From assembly GCA_002395865.1 (NCBI GenBank), contig DGVE01000003.1:1-6922 (forward strand): a stretch of DNA of 6,922 bases, written 5' to 3'. The position numbers and the translations under genes were made by a program. The stretch comes from Lachnospiraceae bacterium UBA4292 (lineage in GTDB: Bacteria; Bacillota; Clostridia; Lachnospirales; Lachnospiraceae). Shown one piece after another: positions 1 through 4,617 of the stretch. A model generated the notes under the pieces. That model saw nothing but the letters and a program-made list of their open reading frames with translations. It had not been told where the DNA came from and did no database searches. Numbering within the stretch: the first letter of the stretch is position 1; each line of letters opens with the position of its first letter.

Positions 1-1
1 A

Positions 2-484
2 AAGTTAAGATTTGTTGAGTCTGAAAGCACCAGAGGCGCCCCCGTGATCTCGCAATGCAACAATTTGCTTAAAGAAGATCTTGCTTCTATTGACTATTCG
101 GATTCGTGGGTTTATCCTTCTCTGTGTGAGAGGTATTGCCCGGATGATATTCCGGGACATCTGAAATATATAACGGGGTTGGATGGTACGGCAGTGAGGG
201 AATTGATCATCCCGGACGGTGTGGAAGAGCTTTACCATTTTGCAAATCACTGCGATCAACTTGAGAAAATTGTCCTCCCGGATACCGTAATTGACGCAGA
301 GTGGAGCTTTAATGATTGCCCAAATCTAAAGGAACTCTACGTCTATGGCAAAAAGACAAAGGGAATGCCCCCGGGACAAGTGACCAGTGATGAATTGATG
401 ATCTACTGTATAAAGTGGTCAGAAACGGAGAATTACGCATATATGAGGGGGATGAGGTATAGCTACATAGAAGCGGGAGAATGA
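2..484 (+). CDS. Leucine-rich-repeat (BspA-like) protein, C-terminal fragment
   Basis: The reading frame is open to the left edge, so the true start is probably outside the window. A GTG at 44, with AGAGG seven bases upstream, is an alternative internal start but a weaker one. The visible part has BspA/LRR_5-like repeats: VRELIIPDGVEELYHFANHC, then a unit starting LEKIVLPDTV and one starting LKELYVYGK. These show the usual spacing of Leu/Ile and a repeated short hydrophobic-Pro-Asp step. The segment after the repeats is a short Tyr-rich tail (KWSETENYAYMRGMRYSYIEAGE in parts) with no recognisable domain. Proteins of this family are often secreted or surface-attached and bind proteins or glycans, but no signal peptide or anchor can be judged from the fragment, and the role is unknown. 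The gene ends 157 bases before the permease pair, with inverted repeats between them, so co-transcription is uncertain. Confidence 0.6.
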   Translation, partial: KLRFVESESTRGAPVISQCNNLLKEDLASIDYSDSWVYPSLCERYCPDDIPGHLKYITGLDGTAVRELIIPDGVEELYHFANHCDQLEKIVLPDTVIDAEWSFNDCPNLKELYVYGKKTKGMPPGQVTSDELMIYCIKWSETENYAYMRGMRYSYIEAGE

Positions 485-528
485 TGAACAATTTCGGTGG
501 CTGTAATTACTTTCATCATATGTATTGA

Positions 529-564
529 TGACCCGGGACGATTATGATGATTTGTCCCGGGTCA
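529..564 (+). terminator. Strong GC-rich hairpin after the LRR gene (terminator-like, no T-tract)
   Basis: TGACCCGGGAC at 529-539 and GTCCCGGGTCA at 554-564 form a perfect 11-bp inverted repeat with a 14-base loop. It begins 45 bases after the LRR stop codon, where a terminator would be expected. No run of T follows on either strand, so intrinsic termination is not assured. It could instead be a 3'-end stabilising structure, an operator or part of a leader for the permease genes. Confidence 0.45.
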
Positions 565-574
565 GTCAGATTAC

Positions 575-596
575 TTCATGCTATATACCGCATGAA
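575..596 (+). repeat. 7-bp inverted repeat in the leader of the permease operon
   Basis: TTCATGC (575-581) and GCATGAA (590-596) are perfect reverse complements around the 8-base loop TATATACC. The repeat lies 46 bases upstream of the first permease ATG. It could be a protein binding site or an RNA hairpin. No convincing -35/-10 pair was found in 485-641, so the promoter of the permease genes could not be placed relative to it. Confidence 0.35.
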
Positions 597-641
597 TGCA
601 ATATAAAGCTTAAAAGGGATAATGACCATAAATAGAACGAT

Positions 642-1751
642 ATGTTTATAGTGATCAAAAATCTAAGAAGACTGTTTACCGGCCAGCGGCTGTTCGCCCT
701 GCTTATCATACTCACTCAGGCGCTGGGGGTATTTGCGCTATGCTTCTGTGTGAGCGTGCTGTATAACAATCATTATGAACTGTTGGAGAGCGATAGTAAG
801 GCCAGAAGTATCAGCATCAACCTTCTTCAGCCGCTTAAGGTGAACGGAGGCGATGATAATGACAGTCTGGTGAAAGGCATCCGTGAGATATTCGGCGAAA
901 ATGTGAACGAAGTGCTTCTTATGAGTTTTGAGGCCGAAGAGGCTTATGAAGGCGGAGTCGTGGGTTATGTGGCTACCGGGCGACCGGGAGAGGGCGGACT
1001 CACCTACAGTGAGGAGATCATGGATACTCTGCGTGTGCAGACAAATTCCGGCCGAAGCCTCTCAGAGGATGATTTTCTGCAAAGGAAAAGAGTATGCGTG
1101 GTTACTACCGGTTATGACAGGAGTAGTGCGTCTATAGAAGGGACACAGCTCGAGATAGTCGGCAGGCGCGATATGGAACTGGCCATAGTGTGGCTGCCTG
1201 CGACTACGTGGAATTTTGTTACACATTCGGTAAAACTCACATTTTACAGGATACCTACGCAGGTGGATTACGACAGATACTGCCGTTTGATGGATGGCCT
1301 GGTAGGACCCGATGGTTATGAGATAAGTCCATATTTCGCCGGAAATGATGATATGAAGGCTCTGTATCGTACGGTTGCATTTGCCGTGGGAGGCGTGAGT
1401 GTTCTGGTTCTGGGAACACTTATGGTCCTTTACGGCTATATCTATGAGACGAGGCGTGACGTGCTGGTGAAGATGAAGCTGTGCGGATGCAGCAAGGCAT
1501 ATGCGGCGCGCTGTTACATAACCGAAAGCCTGCTTATATCCACTGCCGCGGCACTCATGGGGCTTGGAATCTTTGCGCTTTGTGAAAAACTGTGGCTTGT
1601 TAAGTATTATCCATACACGGCTTCATTATCAGGTACCGGTGCTTATGCGGGCTGCATGGCTGTCGTATTTACACTGGTCATGGTTGAAAATATGATAATG
1701 TCCTTCGCAAATGCTTCGGTGTCACTTAAAGAACAGCTCAGGAGTTTGTGA
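642..1751 (+). CDS. FtsX/MacB-like ABC transporter permease, first of a pair
   Basis: A 369-residue membrane protein with the FtsX-like layout. One N-terminal membrane segment (about residues 17-41) is followed by a long extracytoplasmic region (about 45-240) and three C-terminal membrane segments (about 242-267, 293-316 and 333-355). The cytoplasmic loop after the second segment reads KMKLCGCSKAYAARCYITES. This matches the family coupling region, usually a K-x-G-A-S-type motif before a helix ending in E-x-L, which contacts the ATPase. The 642 ATG is the first start after an in-frame TAG (633-635). There is no good ribosome binding site before it, since the AAAAGGGA at 612-619 is too far away. 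The next permease follows immediately, and the two probably make a heterodimer. Members of this class either export peptides or lipids or act as mechanotransmitters; the substrate cannot be told here. No ATP-binding subunit is present in the window. Confidence 0.78.
   Translation: MFIVIKNLRRLFTGQRLFALLIILTQALGVFALCFCVSVLYNNHYELLESDSKARSISINLLQPLKVNGGDDNDSLVKGIREIFGENVNEVLLMSFEAEEAYEGGVVGYVATGRPGEGGLTYSEEIMDTLRVQTNSGRSLSEDDFLQRKRVCVVTTGYDRSSASIEGTQLEIVGRRDMELAIVWLPATTWNFVTHSVKLTFYRIPTQVDYDRYCRLMDGLVGPDGYEISPYFAGNDDMKALYRTVAFAVGGVSVLVLGTLMVLYGYIYETRRDVLVKMKLCGCSKAYAARCYITESLLISTAAALMGLGIFALCEKLWLVKYYPYTASLSGTGAYAGCMAVVFTLVMVENMIMSFANASVSLKEQLRSL
1740..1744 (+). promoter_or_regulatory. Ribosome binding site AGGAG deciding the second permease start
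   Basis: AGGAG lies inside the last codons of the first permease gene. It is nine bases before the ATG at 1754 and only three before the overlapping GTG at 1748. This spacing favours the ATG. Confidence 0.55.
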
Positions 1752-1753
1752 TC

Positions 1754-2917
1754 ATGCTTTCGCTTGCTGTAAATGAATTCATCCGCAACATCAAACTGAA
1801 TATCGTGCTTATCATACTGCTGACTCTTATGACCTCAGTGACCATTGCGACCGGATCGGTCATAATGTATGAGTGGAACAGGTACGCTCCGTTTTATCCG
1901 CTAAAGGGCAGGGAAGGCATCTTTACTATCGTTATGAACGAGGCAGATAAGGAGGCAGCGGGAGCGTTTCTGGACGAGGAGTATGTGACAGGTTATTCCG
2001 ACCTGAGTCCGGATGCGCAGGAATATACTCCGGTTAAGATCGTATGCCTCGATGAGTGGGCGTGGTCGGCAGCTTCGCCCAGGCTTGGCGAGGGAAGCTG
2101 GATAGATAAGGCACATGAGGGAAGCTCTATTGCCGCTGTACTTGGCGGAGAAAAGGCGTGGGAGCGTTTTCGGGTGGGCAATGAGCTGGTCATGTACGAT
2201 ACAGAGGGAATGGAATACCGTTTTGATGTGACGGGTATCATGCTTCCGAAGACATATTGCATAGGTACGGCAAATTCATATTCCGCAGCCATGAGAAACT
2301 ATGAGATGTTCTACGACATCTGCTATGACGATCTGTTTCTGGTGGTAAGACGTGAAGATTATGAGAAGACCGGTCAGAATATTTACACTTCCGTAAATAA
2401 GCTGTACACCTATAAGGAGGGGCATGAGGAGGAGAAGGCGGCCTTTTTCGAGCATATGCAGAATGTGAGCGGATTTGCGGCCATAGAACTTTCAAAGTGG
2501 AACGAAAACAGCCGGGATATGTTTTTTAAGAATATCAGGACCTATATTCCGATAGCCGTGGTGGGTACTCTGCTTCTGGTTATTTGTACATTCGCCTCGG
2601 TTTATGTCATACAGGCGGTCGGAAGACGTCACATGGCTGTGTATTACCTGCTGGGCGCAAATGCGCGCACAAGGCTCCTTCTGTCCATGGGTAACGGCGC
2701 CGGAATAGTCGTATTCTCCGCTCTCTTTCAGACCATCATAGTCAATTTGTTTGCCATCATCGACGCAGGCAGGACCGCGGTGATATATACAGATATGACG
2801 GCCGCATTTATCGCGGGGGAGTATTACACTCTGTTCCTTTTAGTGAGTCTTCTGTTTTTCTTTCTTGCGAGCAGAAGAATGTCGCCGAAGGAGTATCTGA
2901 GGAGGGGGAGAAGGTGA
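1754..2917 (+). CDS. FtsX/MacB-like ABC transporter permease, second of a pair
   Basis: A 387-residue protein with the same topology as its upstream neighbour: a membrane segment at about residues 16-37, an extracytoplasmic region resembling the MacB periplasmic core domain (about 45-255, including LGEGSW then AAVLGG then a VGNEL step), and membrane segments at about 263-286, 314-337 and 356-373. The loop HMAVYYLLGANARTRLLLSM carries the family's L-G-A coupling motif. The ATG at 1754 was chosen because AGGAG at 1740-1744 lies nine bases upstream. A GTG at 1748 overlaps the previous stop by four bases but is only three bases from that AGGAG. Either way the two permeases are translationally coupled. 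The last codons (LRRGRR then TGA) overlap a 15-bp direct repeat, and this end may have been created by insertion of the downstream ATPase gene. The ancestral tail would have ended LRRGRNE. Function beyond transport or signalling permease is unknown. Confidence 0.78.
   Translation: MLSLAVNEFIRNIKLNIVLIILLTLMTSVTIATGSVIMYEWNRYAPFYPLKGREGIFTIVMNEADKEAAGAFLDEEYVTGYSDLSPDAQEYTPVKIVCLDEWAWSAASPRLGEGSWIDKAHEGSSIAAVLGGEKAWERFRVGNELVMYDTEGMEYRFDVTGIMLPKTYCIGTANSYSAAMRNYEMFYDICYDDLFLVVRREDYEKTGQNIYTSVNKLYTYKEGHEEEKAAFFEHMQNVSGFAAIELSKWNENSRDMFFKNIRTYIPIAVVGTLLLVICTFASVYVIQAVGRRHMAVYYLLGANARTRLLLSMGNGAGIVVFSALFQTIIVNLFAIIDAGRTAVIYTDMTAAFIAGEYYTLFLLVSLLFFFLASRRMSPKEYLRRGRR
2898..2912 (+). repeat. 15-bp direct repeat, left copy (possible insertion footprint)
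   Basis: TGAGGAGGGGGAGAA occurs here, inside the final codons of the second permease, and again identically at 4333-4347, 1435 bp away. Identity stops exactly at both ends. The two copies bracket the ATPase gene and its promoter region. The sequence is purine-rich, and a related string (TGAGGAGGAGAAGG, 2425-2438) occurs within the permease, so chance or slippage cannot be dismissed. Confidence 0.75.
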
Positions 2918-2935
2918 TTTCCTGATACAAAAATG

Positions 2936-2949
2936 TGTAGAATTCTACA
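2936..2949 (+). promoter_or_regulatory. 14-bp perfect palindrome, upstream copy (putative operator)
   Basis: TGTAGAATTCTACA is a perfect palindrome just upstream of the predicted -35 element and is repeated exactly at 2999-3012. With two extra bases on its left (TG) it forms a 16-bp inverted repeat with the other site (2934-2949 against 2999-3014). The flanking AAAAATG (2929-2935) and CATTTTT (2948-2954) can extend it into a bulged hairpin ending in T residues, so it might also terminate the permease transcript. Confidence 0.6.
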
Positions 2950-2955
2950 TTTTTA

Positions 2956-2984
2956 TTGATTAATACTTTGATGTGTGATACACT
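2956..2984 (+). promoter_or_regulatory. Putative sigma-70-type promoter of the ATPase gene
   Basis: TTGATT (2956-2961) and TACACT (2979-2984) are separated by 17 bases. Each matches four of six consensus positions. Transcription would start near 2990-2993, placing the downstream palindrome about 6-20 bases into the transcript and the upstream palindrome just before the -35. The promoter is moderate, but its position between the two palindromes supports it. Confidence 0.5.
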
Positions 2985-2998
2985 ATGTTCATAAAAAT

Positions 2999-3012
2999 TG
3001 TAGAATTCTACA
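2999..3012 (+). promoter_or_regulatory. 14-bp perfect palindrome, downstream copy (putative operator)
   Basis: This is a second exact copy of TGTAGAATTCTACA, lying between the predicted transcription start and the ribosome binding site of the ATPase gene. Its centre is 63 bp from the centre of the first copy, or six turns of B-DNA at 10.5 bp per turn. A protein bound here would block early elongation, and binding to both sites could loop out the promoter. Confidence 0.6.
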
Positions 3013-3017
3013 CAATT

Positions 3018-3021
3018 GGAG
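3018..3021 (+). promoter_or_regulatory. Ribosome binding site GGAG deciding the ATPase start
   Basis: GGAG lies six bases before the ATG at 3028. An in-frame TTG at 3016 overlaps it and has no binding site of its own, so the ATG at 3028 is taken as the start. Confidence 0.6.
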
Positions 3022-3027
3022 AATAAC

Positions 3028-4335
3028 ATGATAAGGCGGGATAAGTATCTTAAGCAGTTGACAGAGGCTCGAAATAACGGATTTCCAAAGGTTATCACCG
3101 GCATAAGGAGATGTGGTAAATCATTCCTACTAAAGGAAATTTACAGGGAATATCTGTTGTCAGATAATGTTCCGGATAAGAATATCATCATTATGGAATT
3201 GGATGATGACAGGAATGTTAAATACAGGGATCCGCTGGAAATGGGGGAATATATTCGTCAGTTATGCTCGGAACCCGAAATGTATTATGTATTTCTTGAC
3301 GAGGTACAGAAGGTATATCCCATCGTCAATCCAAACTTAACCGAAGGGAAGCATATTCCAGCACGTAAAGAGGACTCAAATGTGGTAACCTTTGTGGATG
3401 TTGTTCTGGGGCTTTCACGTGAAAAGAATATAGATCTGTACGTGACCGGCTCCAATTCAAAAATGCTGTCCTCAGACATAGTTACTGAATTCAGAGACAA
3501 GGCAACACAGATACATCTCGCACCTCTGTCTTTTGAAGAATACTTCGGTTATGTAGGAGGATATGAGGCTGAAGCGATCTATTCCTACATGCAATATGGT
3601 GGTATGCCGCTTGCAGTATTAAAGAAAGATGAGGAGAAAAAGGAGTATCTCAGAGGATTGTTTGAAACCACATACTTCCGGGATATTATAGAACATAATA
3701 ATCTGAGGAGAGGTGAGGAACTGGATGAGCTCTGCAATATAGTCAGTTCCGCGACCGGTGAACTGCTCAATTCGGAGAAAATAGCCAATACTTTTTTAAG
3801 TGTTCGTAAGTCGAAGATAGATAAACAGACTGTTGAAAACTATATCGGATATTTCGTAGATGCATTTATTCTTAATGAGGCCAGAAGATATGACATTAAG
3901 GGCAGGAAAGAGATCGGAGCGCTGAGAAAGTATTATTTTTCCGATACGGGACTTAGAAATGCGAGACTAAATTTTGCGTTTCCGGATGAAGGTCAGATGC
4001 TGGAGAATATAGTTTATAATGAACTTTGCTATAACGGTTATTCGGTAAATGTCGGATCATTCGATACTATTGAAAAGAATAAAGAGGGTAAGTCTGTCAG
4101 AAAAACAAACGAAGTGGATTTTTTCGCGCAGAAAGGGATGAGGGCGTATTATATCCAGGTGACGGCAGATATATCTGATGAAAGCACCAGAAACAGAGAA
4201 ATACGACCATATGTCCTGCTTAATGATCAAATACAGAAAATCGTTGTAGTGAATAAACCGATCAAAGAGACTCGCGATGAGAAAGGATTTACGATTATAG
4301 GCATAGCCGATTTTTTGCTGAGATTTATAAAGTGA
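3028..4335 (+). CDS. AAA_14-type ATPase with DUF4143 C-terminal domain
   Basis: A 435-residue cytosolic protein of the widespread AAA_14/DUF4143 family, whose biological role is not established. Walker A is GIRRCGKS (residues 25-32) and Walker B is YVFLDE (87-92, with D91 and E92). The sensor-type segment LYVTGSNSKMLSSDIVTEFR (137-156) and LAPLSFEEYFGY (164-175) are hallmarks of the family. Residues about 245-282 look like a winged-helix linker. The DUF4143 region contains YYFSDTGLRNARLNF (302-316) and a PD-(D/E)XK-like C-terminus: E326, then NEVDFF (361-366), then YYIQVT (374-379), where the usual catalytic Lys position is Thr. Nuclease activity is therefore doubtful. Residues about 97-122 form an extra loop between Walker B and the sensor. 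The gene is clearly more AT-rich than its neighbours, with frequent ATA, AAT and GAT codons. It has its own promoter flanked by palindromes and lies between 15-bp direct repeats, all suggesting acquisition as a cassette. Its TGA stop is the first three bases of the right repeat. Confidence 0.88.
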   Translation: MIRRDKYLKQLTEARNNGFPKVITGIRRCGKSFLLKEIYREYLLSDNVPDKNIIIMELDDDRNVKYRDPLEMGEYIRQLCSEPEMYYVFLDEVQKVYPIVNPNLTEGKHIPARKEDSNVVTFVDVVLGLSREKNIDLYVTGSNSKMLSSDIVTEFRDKATQIHLAPLSFEEYFGYVGGYEAEAIYSYMQYGGMPLAVLKKDEEKKEYLRGLFETTYFRDIIEHNNLRRGEELDELCNIVSSATGELLNSEKIANTFLSVRKSKIDKQTVENYIGYFVDAFILNEARRYDIKGRKEIGALRKYYFSDTGLRNARLNFAFPDEGQMLENIVYNELCYNGYSVNVGSFDTIEKNKEGKSVRKTNEVDFFAQKGMRAYYIQVTADISDESTRNREIRPYVLLNDQIQKIVVVNKPIKETRDEKGFTIIGIADFLLRFIK

Positions 4336-4347
4336 GGAGGGGGAGAA
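4333..4347 (+). repeat. 15-bp direct repeat, right copy (possible insertion footprint)
   Basis: TGAGGAGGGGGAGAA, identical to 2898-2912. It supplies the stop codon of the ATPase gene. Read in the frame of the second permease, this copy continues AGG AGG GGG AGA AAC GAA TAA, ending at 4355. Collapsing the two repeats would thus give a complete permease gene ending LRRGRNE, 35 bases before the terminator hairpin. Confidence 0.75.
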
Positions 4348-4390
4348 ACGAATAAGGGGGCGCAAAATGCGTCTGAATATGCTTTATTTC

Positions 4391-4426
4391 AGCCGGAGAG
4401 GGGACTTGAACCTCTCCGGCTTTTGT
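4391..4426 (+). terminator. Intrinsic (rho-independent) terminator
   Basis: AGCCGGAGAGG (4391-4401) and CCTCTCCGGCT (4411-4421) form a perfect 11-bp stem with a 9-base loop, followed by a T-rich run (TTTTGTT). It ends the ATPase transcript and any read-through from the permeases, and insulates the uronate operon. If the ATPase gene is an insertion, this was originally the terminator of the permease operon. Confidence 0.9.
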
Positions 4427-4516
4427 TACTTGCGCTAAATTCGGACGTTATAAAACAGGGCATTTGTGCATATTATATAACAATTTAGTTCGTCAAAAAG
4501 TTAACAGTCTTTTCCT

Positions 4517-4545
4517 TTGACAACGGGGGATTCGTCACATATAAT
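4517..4545 (+). promoter_or_regulatory. Consensus sigma-70-type promoter of the uronate operon
   Basis: TTGACA (4517-4522) and TATAAT (4540-4545) are both perfect consensus hexamers with the ideal 17-base spacer. Transcription should start near 4551-4553, giving a leader of about 65 bases before kdgK. Such a strong core promoter in a sugar-acid operon implies control by a repressor or by catabolite regulation. No convincing operator was identified. An imperfect 12-bp palindrome with CATATG at its core (4555-4566) just downstream is a weak candidate. The rest of 4427-4516 is AT-rich, with nothing else recognised. Confidence 0.85.
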
Positions 4546-4579
4546 GTTAGTCAAGGGCATATGGCCTGCGACAAAAATA

Positions 4580-4595
4580 AGGTGGACGACCACCT
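4580..4595 (+). promoter_or_regulatory. Hairpin in the 5' leader of the uronate operon
   Basis: AGGTGG (4580-4585) and CCACCT (4590-4595) form a perfect 6-bp stem with the tetraloop ACGA in the untranslated leader, 11 bases before the AGGAGG ribosome binding site. CCTC at 4593-4596 could alternatively pair with GAGG in that site (4609-4612), so a role in translation or mRNA stability is possible but unproven. Confidence 0.4.
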
Positions 4596-4606
4596 CATAA
4601 TACATC

Positions 4607-4612
4607 AGGAGG
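4607..4612 (+). promoter_or_regulatory. Ribosome binding site AGGAGG deciding the kdgK start
   Basis: A perfect AGGAGG lies five bases before the ATG at 4618. An in-frame ATG at 4561 would add 19 residues but has no binding site and would lie only about nine bases from the predicted transcription start. Confidence 0.8.
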
Positions 4613-4617
4613 AAGAC

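Noticed and set aside
22..34. 13-base match TGAAAGCACCAGA between the left end and the ATPase gene (about 4182-4194)
   Set aside because: Both copies lie within coding sequence and encode EST-R by chance in unrelated proteins. A single match of this length is expected at a sizeable rate in a window of this size.
622..651. Nine-codon leader peptide (starting MTIN) overlapping the first permease start
   Set aside because: The GGGA upstream is only two bases from its ATG, too close to act as a ribosome binding site, and there is nothing regulatory in the peptide; likely chance.
3016..3027. TTG at 3016 as the ATPase start
   Set aside because: It overlaps the GGAG that serves the ATG at 3028, and the family N-terminus MIRRDKYL fits the ATG.
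4391..4421. On the complementary strand the terminator loop reads GGTTCAAGTCC, like a tRNA T-arm next to an acceptor-like CTCCGGC
   Set aside because: No D-arm or anticodon arm and no matching 5' acceptor at tRNA distance; the only GCCGGAG is the other arm of the terminator stem. A T-tract follows on the + strand, so it is a terminator.
4464..4483. TTGT-N12-ACAA as a repressor or CRP-like operator
   Set aside because: Only the outer four bases are symmetrical; the interior does not match, and the AT-rich context makes such pairs frequent.
4561..4617. ATG at 4561 as the kdgK start, adding 19 residues
   Set aside because: It has no ribosome binding site and lies about nine bases from the predicted transcription start. 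The ATG at 4618 has a perfect AGGAGG at ideal spacing, and PfkB homology begins after it.
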